From Fimbriimonadaceae bacterium (lineage in GTDB: Bacteria > Armatimonadota > Fimbriimonadia > Fimbriimonadales > Fimbriimonadaceae): DNA of 64,000 nt. The stretch spans positions 3,192,734 to 3,256,733 of the forward strand of contig JABAQM010000001.1 in the NCBI GenBank assembly GCA_019187105.1, read 5' to 3'. Positions 41,254 through 49,580 of this stretch are shown piece after piece. Made by a program: the position numbers and the translations under genes. Position 1 is the stretch's first letter. Every line of letters begins with the position of its first letter. The notes beneath the pieces were generated by a model. That model ran no database searches. It saw nothing but the letters and a program-made list of their open reading frames with translations, and was not told the origin of the DNA.

Positions 41254-42576
41254 ATGCCGAATCCCGCTCGGCCACCAAGCGTTGACAAGCTTAAATCAAA
41301 TCCCGTTCTCGCGCCATATTCCGAGGCTATTCGGAGCCGTGCCGGAAGAGCGGTTGCGCAGTCAATTCGGGATGGTCAGCTCATAGGCGAGAATGGAGCG
41401 ATCGAAGCCGCCCTATTGGATGCGGCCGAATACTTCGCGTCTACATCCCTAAAGCCGGCAATCAACGCCACCGGCGTCATTTTGCACACTGGGCTAGGAA
41501 GAGCTCGCCTCAGTAATGCCGCCACTGAGTCCGTTACAGCGGTGGCGGGAAGCAACGCGACCCTCGAGATCAGCCTCGAAACGGGTGAAAGGGGCGACCG
41601 ACAGTCCCATGTTCGGGAGTTGCTTCGCGAATTGACGGGCGCGGAAGACGCCTTAGTGGTCAACAACTGCGCAGGTGCGCTCTACTTGAGCCTTGCCGCG
41701 CTTTGTCGCGGCGGCGGGGTGATCCTGTCACGCGGTCAAATGGTGGAGATCGGTGGCTCCTTTCGAATGCCCGACATCATCGCGGACACCGGCTGTCGGT
41801 TAGTGGAGGTTGGATGTACCAACCGTACTCGACTAAGCGACTACGAACGGGCGGTGGGAGAGGATACCAAGGCCATCCTTAGGTGCAGTCCGAGTAATTT
41901 TCAGATGACGGGCTTTGTTTCGCAGCCAGAGCTTGGGGAACTTGCTGCGCTGGCACAACGCTCCGGCTCGCTTCTGATTGACGACCTTGGACATGGCTGT
42001 TTGATCGATGTTCGGGAATTTGGGCTCCGCCAAGTCACGACCCTGGGGGAAAGCATTTCAGCTGGGTCCCACTTGGTGCTCGGCAGTGGGGACAAACTGC
42101 TCGGCGGCCCCCAAGCCGGAATCGCTGTCGGCTCGAACGAAGCCATTGCCGCGATGAAAAAGCATCCCCTTGCTCGCGCGTTCCGCATTGACAAGCTCTC
42201 GCTGGCCGCCCTCGCCGCCACGCTCACCCAATACCGAGACGGCACGTGGCGGTCGATCCCGCTCTGGACGGCCGTAAGCCGCACCCTGGAGACCGTGAAG
42301 AAGGATGCCAAGGCGATTGCCCGGTCCTGGCATGGCGCCGAGATTCAACGCGCTGAAACTGAGATTGGTGGCGGCTCCCTGCCTGGAGAGGGCATTCCAA
42401 CTTGGCGAGTCGGCCTCGCCGCTCCCGATCCCGTGGCACTGGCCACGTTGCTTCGCAACGGTAAGCCAAGTATCTTCGGCCGAATCGAGCGGGATCGGGT
42501 CTGGCTGGATCCGAGAACCCTGGACCCGGACGAAGTCAGGGCTGTCGCCAAACGGTTGAAGGAGCTTGCGGCTTGA
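41254..42576 (+). CDS. selA: L-seryl-tRNA(Sec) selenium transferase homologue
   Basis: This ~440-residue PLP enzyme has KPAINATGVILHTGLGRA, LVVNNCAGALYLSLAAL and the Schiff-base lysine Lys281 in SGDKLLGGPQAGIAVG, all family signatures. SelA converts Ser-tRNA(Sec) to selenocysteyl-tRNA(Sec) using selenophosphate. ATG 41254 is preferred (MPNPARPPSVDKL aligns with the family start); an ATG at 41206 is possible. No selB, selD or selC is in this window. A TTG start of the next gene overlaps its stop (TTGA). Confidence 0.88.
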   Translation: MPNPARPPSVDKLKSNPVLAPYSEAIRSRAGRAVAQSIRDGQLIGENGAIEAALLDAAEYFASTSLKPAINATGVILHTGLGRARLSNAATESVTAVAGSNATLEISLETGERGDRQSHVRELLRELTGAEDALVVNNCAGALYLSLAALCRGGGVILSRGQMVEIGGSFRMPDIIADTGCRLVEVGCTNRTRLSDYERAVGEDTKAILRCSPSNFQMTGFVSQPELGELAALAQRSGSLLIDDLGHGCLIDVREFGLRQVTTLGESISAGSHLVLGSGDKLLGGPQAGIAVGSNEAIAAMKKHPLARAFRIDKLSLAALAATLTQYRDGTWRSIPLWTAVSRTLETVKKDAKAIARSWHGAEIQRAETEIGGGSLPGEGIPTWRVGLAAPDPVALATLLRNGKPSIFGRIERDRVWLDPRTLDPDEVRAVAKRLKELAA

Positions 42577-42869
42577 GCCATACGCCCGAAGAGGTAGTGA
42601 CGGCCGTTGCGATCGCGGAAGCCACTGGCCTCTCCGACGGTCAGTTGCGCGAGTTGGCAGACGCCCTAAAACGGGGCGAATCCCCCGCTGATCCAGCCAT
42701 TCGATCGATATTGAGGCTTGCCTCGGCGTACAGTGTGGTACGAAGGCGTTTCGGGAGGACTTCGGCACTGAAGGTCATTGACCAGGTTTTCGACGTTCCG
42801 GAACACAAGGGGCTCGTCCACGCATTGCATCAAGTGTCTCCATGCATCGTTCCCTTGGACTTGGACTAG
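42573..42869 (+). CDS. hypothetical 98-residue protein coupled to selA
   Basis: A TTG at 42573 overlaps the selA stop. The protein is alpha-helical: EEVVTAVAIAEATGLSDGQL, LADALKRGESPADPAIRSIL, and a basic SYSVVRRRFGRTSALKVI. There is no signal or membrane segment. I do not recognise it. It overlaps the GH65-like gene by 28 bp. The operon position suggests a small accessory factor, but there is no direct evidence. Confidence 0.55.
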   Translation: MSHTPEEVVTAVAIAEATGLSDGQLRELADALKRGESPADPAIRSILRLASAYSVVRRRFGRTSALKVIDQVFDVPEHKGLVHALHQVSPCIVPLDLD

Positions 42870-44815
42870 CGGCACTCCTCCTTGTTGGGTGCGGGGAACC
42901 CGATCCCGGACCGGTCGTTACTACTGCCGATAGCCCTTACCGACACCCGATCACAGACGACCCGTGGGTCGTTGCCTGCACGGATTCCAGCCAGACGGAA
43001 CCGGCTTACCTCGGTGGACGGGTTGCTGGGTTCCGAATCAGCCGCAACGCATGCTCGCTGTCACTGCTGGCAAAGGTGGGCTATGAAAAGTCCGGTGAAG
43101 AGAAGCTCCTCGCGCCGCCAACCGATCTAAAAACGTCCTGGGAACTCGATGGTAAGGCGCTGGCTATGACCGGGATCGAGTACCGCCAGCAGCTGAACCT
43201 CAAGTCTGGTGTCCTGACGACCCAGTACCAAGCCGGATCTGGAGTGCAAGTGAAGGTGCTTCAGAGGGTGGATCCCGAGACAAGCGCGCTTGCCGAGCAG
43301 TGGAATTTCGTATTTGATACCCCTCGGTTACTCACCATGCGATTCTCGCCCTCGCCCGATGCGCGAACAGAGGGTGGCCACTATGTTTGGAGGCTGGACG
43401 AGCGCTACCCGGTCGCGGTAAGACATGGCGGGCAGACCAGGGTCTTGGAGTCGTTACAGGCAGGCGTCCTGGTGGCCACGGCCGGACCCGCCAGCCAGAT
43501 CACAATAACGCGGACCATCGGAATCCAGGCTGATAACCTTCCGAGTCCGGACCGAGTGCTTGTGGCTCCGGGCCCCGACATTCCAGAGATATCCATCGAT
43601 GGACCGCGCGACGACCAGGACGCGGTAAGGGCGATGCTCTTCTACCTCGAATCGCTTGGCAGGAGTCAGCCGCCGAGCCCGTTCGGATGGAGCAATACGA
43701 CCTATTTCGGCCATGCGTTCTGGGATGCCGATGTCTGGGTGTTGCCGGCCGCTGCGCTGTTGCTCCCTGATGTGGCTCGCTCCATTGCCGAGTATCGATT
43801 GAGGCTTGGAGCGCCGCATGATCAGCATGGATATCGGGCTAACTACAAGCGCTGGGCCACAGCGGAGGCCAGTGAAATCGGTCTTAAGCCCTTGACCGAG
43901 CCACCGGCTCTGATGGTGCCGTGGGAATCCAGTCTCAGTGGTCTCGAAACCGTTCCGGGACCCTCTCGGCTGCAGCACCATATCACGGGTTCAGTACTCT
44001 GGGGCCTCACCATGGCAGAGGCGTTTGGTCTTATCCGGGAGCAGGAAGGTTCCCTCATGACCGCATTCGTCAGTGGTGCAGACCAGTTTTGGCGTCAGAG
44101 GTCGAACCGGCGGCCCGACGGACTATTCGAAGTGCGCCGTACGATGAGTCCGGACGAGTTCCACGTGGGTGACAACGACCTTTACACCAACTTGCTTGCC
44201 CAGTGGTCGACGAATGACCGTTCATGGAAACAGCAGAGTCGCCCTTTTTACCTTCCCAAGGACGATCGGTCATTCCTGACCTACGATCATGACCGGCTGC
44301 GATCGTACAAGCAGGCTGCCGCCGTTCTAGCGATATATCCTCTGCAGTTTCCACCGGCTGAGGCGCAAGCGCTCACCATGCTGTCACGCTTTGCCGACAA
44401 GGTCACCGAGAACGGGCCTGCCATGTCCGACTCGATCCACGCTACCATTCTCGCTCGGTATGGGAATGCAGACGAGGCCTATGAGCGTTGGCGAGCCAGT
44501 TGGCAACCCTTTACCGACCACCCTCTCCTGTTGTTCAGTGAGAAGAAGCGGAAGGCGGTGACGTACTTCACCACGGGGGCAGGGGGCTGCCTGCAGGCAT
44601 TTCTGTACGGGCTGCTCGGATTTCGTGTGGACGATGAAGCACAGGCCGGATCCAAATGGTCCCTTCCGTTGCAGGCGGGTAAGGTCTTATCGATACGGCC
44701 GCGCTTGCCCAGCGCTTGGCGGTCGGTAACCATCAGAGGCGTTCGGCTAATGGGTCGCAAGTTCGATTTCACCATCTCAAACGAAGCCGTTAACGTCGAG
44801 CCAAAAGGAGCATAG
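42842..44815 (+). CDS. GH65-like glycoside hydrolase/phosphorylase lipoprotein
   Basis: This 657-residue protein has a lipoprotein signal (LGLGLAALLLVGC, lipobox LVGC). An N-terminal beta-sandwich (~40-240) precedes an (alpha/alpha)6 barrel with GWSNTTYFGHAFWDADVWVLP and VPWESSLSGLETVPG, matching GH65/acid-trehalase-like motifs 'GhaFWDtE.W.lP' and 'fPWEsa..G.E'. The Glu in the latter region is the presumed general acid. It is anchored outside the cytosol, so it acts on exported sugars. The substrate is unknown. Its stop (44813-44815) directly abuts the next gene. Confidence 0.82.
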   Translation: MHRSLGLGLAALLLVGCGEPDPGPVVTTADSPYRHPITDDPWVVACTDSSQTEPAYLGGRVAGFRISRNACSLSLLAKVGYEKSGEEKLLAPPTDLKTSWELDGKALAMTGIEYRQQLNLKSGVLTTQYQAGSGVQVKVLQRVDPETSALAEQWNFVFDTPRLLTMRFSPSPDARTEGGHYVWRLDERYPVAVRHGGQTRVLESLQAGVLVATAGPASQITITRTIGIQADNLPSPDRVLVAPGPDIPEISIDGPRDDQDAVRAMLFYLESLGRSQPPSPFGWSNTTYFGHAFWDADVWVLPAAALLLPDVARSIAEYRLRLGAPHDQHGYRANYKRWATAEASEIGLKPLTEPPALMVPWESSLSGLETVPGPSRLQHHITGSVLWGLTMAEAFGLIREQEGSLMTAFVSGADQFWRQRSNRRPDGLFEVRRTMSPDEFHVGDNDLYTNLLAQWSTNDRSWKQQSRPFYLPKDDRSFLTYDHDRLRSYKQAAAVLAIYPLQFPPAEAQALTMLSRFADKVTENGPAMSDSIHATILARYGNADEAYERWRASWQPFTDHPLLLFSEKKRKAVTYFTTGAGGCLQAFLYGLLGFRVDDEAQAGSKWSLPLQAGKVLSIRPRLPSAWRSVTIRGVRLMGRKFDFTISNEAVNVEPKGA

Positions 44816-45562
44816 ATGCCAAACGTCGTCATTACCGTTGATTGCGAGGCAGCCCACCACGATCGCTGCTTTACGTCGGAGTACATTCGCGTCCTTGAGG
44901 ATGAGTTCGTGCCCGCCACTTGGATGATTCACGTGTCGATGAAGGATGCCACCGCCAACACGCTGCTGTACTATCGCGAGTATGCGCACAAGATCCCGAA
45001 CTGGCACGAGATCGGAATGAAGGTGAATTTCGAAAATGAACGCGGCTACATCGAGGATCCAAAGGAGCGTGCGAATGTTATCTTCTTAGCCAAGGATGCT
45101 CTCAAGTCCCATATGTTCAAGGCCACGGCCTTTCGAGCTGGATGCTTCGCGCTGGTGCCAAGCGACGTGCCGTACTTGGAGGACATCGGCATTCTCGTCG
45201 ACAGCTCGATCGTTCCCGATGCCGAGTACCGTATGTTTGTGGATTGGACGGGGGCACCTCACGAGCCGTTCCACGCTGGACCCGGAGACCTCAAAAAAGA
45301 GGGTAAGAACCGGCTCCTTCATATTCCGGTGGCGACGCACGAGGGGAAGCACGCTTACCTTGACAGCGGCTTCGATGTGGTTCAACCAATTCTAGAAGCC
45401 AATTTACAAAGGGAAGTCGTCTGTGTTGGCCTACGTGACTACCACGATTCAGTGGAGGACCTTCGAAAGATGGTTCGGTACTTCAGGAGTAAGGGCGCCC
45501 ATTTCACGACGCTCACGCAGGCGGCAAGCGAACATTACGAGCACCACGAGGCCCTGGTCTAG
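44816..45562 (+). CDS. polysaccharide deacetylase-like (CE4/NodB fold) protein
   Basis: This 248-residue cytosolic-looking protein has VVITVDCEAAHH (metal Asp-Cys-Glu motif), WHEIGMKVNF, ATAFRAGCFALVPSD and a C-terminal VVCVGLRDYHD. These follow the NodB order (TFDxx, HxxxH, RxPxx). The HxxxH motif is only partly present. There is no signal peptide, so it may act in the cytosol or be mis-started; ATG 44816 directly abuts the GH65-like stop. The substrate may be a glycan of the exopolysaccharide, but this is an inference. Confidence 0.7.
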   Translation: MPNVVITVDCEAAHHDRCFTSEYIRVLEDEFVPATWMIHVSMKDATANTLLYYREYAHKIPNWHEIGMKVNFENERGYIEDPKERANVIFLAKDALKSHMFKATAFRAGCFALVPSDVPYLEDIGILVDSSIVPDAEYRMFVDWTGAPHEPFHAGPGDLKKEGKNRLLHIPVATHEGKHAYLDSGFDVVQPILEANLQREVVCVGLRDYHDSVEDLRKMVRYFRSKGAHFTTLTQAASEHYEHHEALV

Positions 45563-45576
45563 CTAAACAAAGAGTT

Positions 45577-45605
45577 GCGGCCCGTTCCAATCCGGAACGG
45601 GCCGC
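45577..45605. terminator. strong convergent hairpin terminator
   Basis: Perfect 12-bp arms GCGGCCCGTTCC (45577-45588) and GGAACGGGCCGC (45594-45605) enclose a 5-nt loop, between the convergent deacetylase and subtilase genes. On the minus strand AACTCTTTGTTT follows; on the plus strand the tail is not U-rich. It likely serves the subtilase and perhaps both genes. Confidence 0.75.
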
Positions 45606-45623
45606 GATGCCTTCAGAGAGCGA

Positions 45624-47606
45624 TTACGGCTGGGTGAGTTGCACTCGAACCTGATCGATCTTGATCGTCCAGTTGAAGCCTGCTCCAGGGCCGCTCGGGA
45701 AGTACTGGGTTCGCACGCCGATCGTCGTGTCTGCATTGATATACAGAGCCGTGTTCGTCGTGCTCGCAGTTACGGTCGTGCCGCCGGTCGTAACCGTGCC
45801 ACTGCCGATTTGGTCCCAGATGCCGGATCCATCTTGCCGCTGTGCGAAGATCTTGAGTAGCGCCTGCGGTCGGGTGACCTTGCTGTTGACGCTGACCGTG
45901 ATCTTACTGACGTTCTGGTTGAACTGCGAGAACGCGTAGTACTTCAGGTCAGCCTCTGGCTGTCCGAGCGTGCCTGGGTTCTTCTGGTTCAGAACGTCGA
46001 GCGTAATGCCATCCACAGCGTGGATATCGGTCACAGGGTCGTTGTTGGTGAAGCCCTTTTCGACCGTGTAGAACTCAATCAACGAGTCGAAAGTCTTCTG
46101 AACGACCGTGATCGTTACCGTGGCCGCCGCCGACAGCATATTGTCCGTATCCTTGGCTTTGTACTTGAATGTGTCTACACCGAAGAAGCCGGGATTTGGA
46201 GTGTAGCTGAAGGAACCGTTAGCATTAAGCGTTAGCGAACCGTTCGTAACGTTGGTGTCGAGCACCGCCGTCAGGGTTTGACCATTCGGATCGGTGTCGT
46301 TGCCGAGCACGCCCGGTGCAGCGATATTCAGGGTTTGCCCTTCGTTCGCATTGTAAGCGTCGTTATTGGCGGTCGGAGGCAGCGGGCCCATCGATTCGAT
46401 GGCCTTGCCAACGTCGATTCGTCCCCAACCCCAGTAGTCGTCATTGCCGGCATTGCCGAGGTCTTTGCAGCTGTTGAAGAGGATAGTCTCAACCTGGTTC
46501 GGGGTGAGCGCGGGGTTCATCGACCAGATGAGCGCACAGGCGCCGTTGGCAACGGGGGTTGCCATGCTGGTGCCATCCCAAGCCTCATAACTGGTGTCCG
46601 AAGTCCGCGTCGACGACCAAATGCCGGTACCCGGCGAGAAGACGTCGACGCCACGGCCATACGCGCTGAAAGACGCCTTGCCGTCGCTGGAATTAGAGGC
46701 GCCAACTACGATGACGTCGGCATGGTCGAATCCGGTGAGGTTTCGATTGTCGTTGCCGGCCGCCCAGAGGAGCAGACCGCCCTTGCCCTTGATGTAGTTG
46801 CCGGTGGTCTGGATCGAGGAGCTGTCAACGCCAGAATAGCTGACGCTGATCGGCTTCGCGCCGTTATCCACGGCCCATCGGGCGCCGTTCGTCAGGGCAG
46901 AAAGGCTAGCTCCGCCGCCTGCATCGTTCGTAACGCGGATCGGCATGATCTTGACCGTCCATGCCACACCAGCGACGCCCTTGCCGTTGTTACCGGAGGC
47001 AGCCGCGCAACCTGCCACGTGCGTGCCGTGGCCGTTAACGTCGTTGACTTGGCCGCCGTTTGCTTCAGCCTGGCCCGATGCCGAGTTATAGCCGTTGACC
47101 CATCGGCCCGTTAGGTCCTCGTGGGTCTTGCGAACGCCCGTGTCGCAAACCGCCAACGTTACGGACGGATTGCCTTGGATGTAATCCCAAGCGATGTTCG
47201 ATCGAATCTTCGGGTGGTGCCATTGGCTGCCGTACCGAGGATCGTTGGGGGTGAGCAGTGGATACAGGATCCAGTTAGGATGGGCGTACTCAAAGAGGCC
47301 GGTGCCCATCAGCTGCGACGCCAGCAAATTCTCGTTGCTGCCATCCGGCACGTTGATGATGTATTCGTCGACTTCGACGACGTATTCAGCCGTCATCGGC
47401 GTCAGCCGTTGCTGAGCCTGTTGGGCCAGCAGCATGGCTTGCTTAATCGATACACCTTGGCCGAGCAGATCGTCGATCTGCTTTGGCCGAACAATCATCT
47501 GACCCGAGAATTCTTTGACTCCGGGCAGTTCTTTGTAGTCTTGGGAACCCGCAAGGGTGGCGCCAGCAAATAGCAGCGCGACCGCGGTTAGGATTGCTTT
47601 ATTCAA
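45624..47606 (-). CDS. secreted subtilisin-like serine protease with cadherin-like domain (S8, paralogue 1)
   Basis: This 660-residue protein has a signal peptide (KAILTAVALLFAGATLAG) and a ~95-residue I9-type propeptide (GQMIVRPKQIDDLLGQG). The S8 catalytic domain has Asp (AVCDTGVRKTHEDL), His (NGHGTHVAGCAAASG), Asn (LLWAAGNDNRN) and Ser (DGTSMATPVANG). A cadherin/VCBS-like module follows (PGVLGNDTDPNGQTLTAVL, GSFSYTPNPGFFGVDTFKY), then a C-terminal beta domain. The start is a TTG at 47606, with GGAAGGAG 7-8 bp upstream. It is about 140 bp downstream of its paralogue and has its own leader. Confidence 0.93.
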   Translation of the reverse strand: MNKAILTAVALLFAGATLAGSQDYKELPGVKEFSGQMIVRPKQIDDLLGQGVSIKQAMLLAQQAQQRLTPMTAEYVVEVDEYIINVPDGSNENLLASQLMGTGLFEYAHPNWILYPLLTPNDPRYGSQWHHPKIRSNIAWDYIQGNPSVTLAVCDTGVRKTHEDLTGRWVNGYNSASGQAEANGGQVNDVNGHGTHVAGCAAASGNNGKGVAGVAWTVKIMPIRVTNDAGGGASLSALTNGARWAVDNGAKPISVSYSGVDSSSIQTTGNYIKGKGGLLLWAAGNDNRNLTGFDHADVIVVGASNSSDGKASFSAYGRGVDVFSPGTGIWSSTRTSDTSYEAWDGTSMATPVANGACALIWSMNPALTPNQVETILFNSCKDLGNAGNDDYWGWGRIDVGKAIESMGPLPPTANNDAYNANEGQTLNIAAPGVLGNDTDPNGQTLTAVLDTNVTNGSLTLNANGSFSYTPNPGFFGVDTFKYKAKDTDNMLSAAATVTITVVQKTFDSLIEFYTVEKGFTNNDPVTDIHAVDGITLDVLNQKNPGTLGQPEADLKYYAFSQFNQNVSKITVSVNSKVTRPQALLKIFAQRQDGSGIWDQIGSGTVTTGGTTVTASTTNTALYINADTTIGVRTQYFPSGPGAGFNWTIKIDQVRVQLTQP

Positions 47607-47698
47607 CCTGAACTCCTTCCTTAATAGGATTGAATCGGATAGGCGCTCTCCGCCTACCGACGTACAAGTATTAGATCGACAAATGTTACTTTAAAGTT

Positions 47699-47736
47699 CA
47701 AAAAAACCGCCCCGATCGAGTTGGTCGGGGCGGTTT
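47699..47736 (-). terminator. Rho-independent terminator of subtilase paralogue 2
   Basis: On the minus strand AAACCGCCCCGA pairs with TCGGGGCGGTTT and is followed by a run of T (plus-strand A's at 47700-47706). It is 16 bp past the stop of the 47752-49464 gene. Confidence 0.88.
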
Positions 47737-47751
47737 GCTGGCATTGGCCCC

Positions 47752-49464
47752 TTAGTTCACCGTCAGATGAACCATATCGGGTCGACCGCGGAACTTGGCT
47801 TGCGGAAGCACGCCTGCCTTTCGGTAGCGGACTCGAGCCTCCAAGGCACCGGTCGTCGGATTGACGATGTCGGCGATTTCGGTTGCATTGGTCGTGATCG
47901 CAGTTCGCGTCACGTCGGTATTGGCCGCGCCGAACACGAACAGGTCCTTCTGGTACGTGTTGTTGTTGTTGGCTCGGCTAACGAACTCGATTCGCTGCTC
48001 GATATTGGTGAATTGAGTCTGAGCGTCGACCGTAAGCTTCAACTGGGTGATACCGCTGGTGATCGGTGACGTGAAGAACACGTTGAACCGAATAGCCGGG
48101 ATCGAAGTGTTAGCGACTGCAGTGTTCTCGGCCTCAGCTCGCGTACCGTTGTCCGTTCGGATCTTGTTCACATCATTGGCGCCAAGCTCGAGGCCCTGCG
48201 GTCCGACCGTGTAGCTTGTGGCGTCGACTTCGAACGGCGACGGCGTGTTCTGCAGCGCCTTTTGAGCGTCCACGCGGCCCTTGCCGTAGAGTGTGTCTTC
48301 GCCAGCCGATCCAAGGTCCTTACACGTGGTCAGGAGGATGTTTTCGACCTGATTAGGCGTCAAGCCGAAGTTTCGTCCCTTGATAAGCGCGCTAACGCCG
48401 CAAGCGATCGGGCTGGCAAAGCTGGTGCCATCCCACCCGGTTCCCTGATAGCTCGTGTCGCTGCTGTTGCTGGTTGACCAGATGCTTTCGCCCGGTGCAA
48501 CACAGTCGGTCGCGGTTCCGCGATTCGAGAAACCGGACAGCGTATCGCCGGAGTTAGTCGAGCCAACGATCACCACATCGACGTGGTCATTGTTATTGGT
48601 TTGCGAGGCGTTGCCGGCGGCAAAGTGAACGAGGCAGCCCTTGCTCTTCGCGTAATTGCCCGCGGTCTGGAAGGAAGCGTCCTGAACGCCTGAGTAGCTG
48701 AAATTCAGAACGTGGGCGCCATTGTCGGCCGCCCAGTTGATCGCAGCGACCATCCAAGAAATCTGCGAGCCGCCGCCACCCGAGTTGGTTACGCGGATCG
48801 GCATGATCTTGCAGTTCCAAGCCATACCGGCCACACCGACGCCATTGTTGCCCGTGGCGGTAACAATGCCCGTCACGTGGGTGCCGTGACCATGGATGTC
48901 GTTGATCTGGCCACCGTTGGCTTCGGACAGGTTGCTGGCGGAGTTGTAGCCGCTCACAAATCGACCTGCGAGGTCTTGGTGGGTCTTGCGAACGCCTGTG
49001 TCGCAAATGGCGACGATAACGTTGCTGTTGCCCGTGAAGATGTCCCAGGCGAGCGGTGAGTTGACCTTAGGGTGGTGCCACTGATTGCCGTAGAACGGAT
49101 CGTTGGGAGTCAATGCCGGGAAGTGCATGTAGTTGGGCTCGACGTACTCGTACAGGCCCGTCTCCATGAGGTGCTCCGACATGCTGTTCTCGTTGAAACC
49201 TTCGGGGATGTCCACGACGATCATGTCGGTCTGCGGCAGATAGTCGACTTCCAGCGACGCGATCTGCTGCGAAGCCATCGACTTCATCAGTTGAGCCTGC
49301 TGCAGGGTCCAGCCATTCTGAAGGTAATGGTCAATCTGCTTCGGCCTGACGATCATCTGGCCGGTGAATTCCTGAACGCCCGGTACCTCGAAGTATTGGG
49401 CGCGATCGGCCATAGCAATGGCCGACGCAGCAACGATGCCGCTAAGTATAAGTAGCTTTTTCAA
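47752..49464 (-). CDS. secreted subtilisin-like serine protease (S8, paralogue 2)
   Basis: This ~570-residue protein has a signal peptide (LKKLLILSGIVAASAIAMA), an I9-type propeptide (GQMIVRPKQIDHYLQNG) and a catalytic domain with Asp (AICDTGVRKTHQDL), His (HGHGTHVTGIV), Asn (VHFAAGNAS) and Ser (DGTSFASPIACG). A C-terminal beta domain (~150 residues) follows, without the cadherin-like module of paralogue 1. The start is probably the TTG at 49464, 5 bp after GGAGG; a GTG four codons earlier is possible. Tandem duplication with paralogue 1 is clear from the shared propeptide. Confidence 0.93.
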   Translation of the reverse strand: MKKLLILSGIVAASAIAMADRAQYFEVPGVQEFTGQMIVRPKQIDHYLQNGWTLQQAQLMKSMASQQIASLEVDYLPQTDMIVVDIPEGFNENSMSEHLMETGLYEYVEPNYMHFPALTPNDPFYGNQWHHPKVNSPLAWDIFTGNSNVIVAICDTGVRKTHQDLAGRFVSGYNSASNLSEANGGQINDIHGHGTHVTGIVTATGNNGVGVAGMAWNCKIMPIRVTNSGGGGSQISWMVAAINWAADNGAHVLNFSYSGVQDASFQTAGNYAKSKGCLVHFAAGNASQTNNNDHVDVVIVGSTNSGDTLSGFSNRGTATDCVAPGESIWSTSNSSDTSYQGTGWDGTSFASPIACGVSALIKGRNFGLTPNQVENILLTTCKDLGSAGEDTLYGKGRVDAQKALQNTPSPFEVDATSYTVGPQGLELGANDVNKIRTDNGTRAEAENTAVANTSIPAIRFNVFFTSPITSGITQLKLTVDAQTQFTNIEQRIEFVSRANNNNTYQKDLFVFGAANTDVTRTAITTNATEIADIVNPTTGALEARVRYRKAGVLPQAKFRGRPDMVHLTVN

Positions 49465-49476
49465 ATATGCCTCCAC

Positions 49477-49506
49477 AAAAAATTACAGGTGCCCAAGGGC
49501 GGGCAC
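49477..49506 (-). terminator. hairpin and U-run in the leader of subtilase 2
   Basis: On the minus strand GTGCCC (49501-49506) and GGGCAC (49489-49494) pair around a 6-nt loop, and AATTTTTT follows (A-run at 49477-49482). It lies between the end of lepA and the Shine-Dalgarno of subtilase 2. It could terminate lepA or act as an attenuator on subtilase 2 transcripts. Confidence 0.5.
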
Positions 49507-49522
49507 AGAATCTCTCCCACTT

Positions 49523-49528
49523 ATTATA
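49523..49528 (-). promoter_or_regulatory. candidate -10 box for subtilase 2
   Basis: TATAAT on the minus strand lies ~20 bp upstream of the leader hairpin and ~60 bp upstream of the TTG start. No good -35 box is visible at 16-18 bp, so the call is weak. Confidence 0.3.
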
Positions 49529-49580
49529 AGACAGGATTTGGATACTGGAGAAAGGCCACGGCAAGAATTGTGCCAAAAAA

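Noticed and set aside
41254-42576. SelA-like protein as a general PLP aminotransferase
   Set aside because: The NNCAGALYL and SGDKLLGGPQAG motifs are specific to the SelA group.
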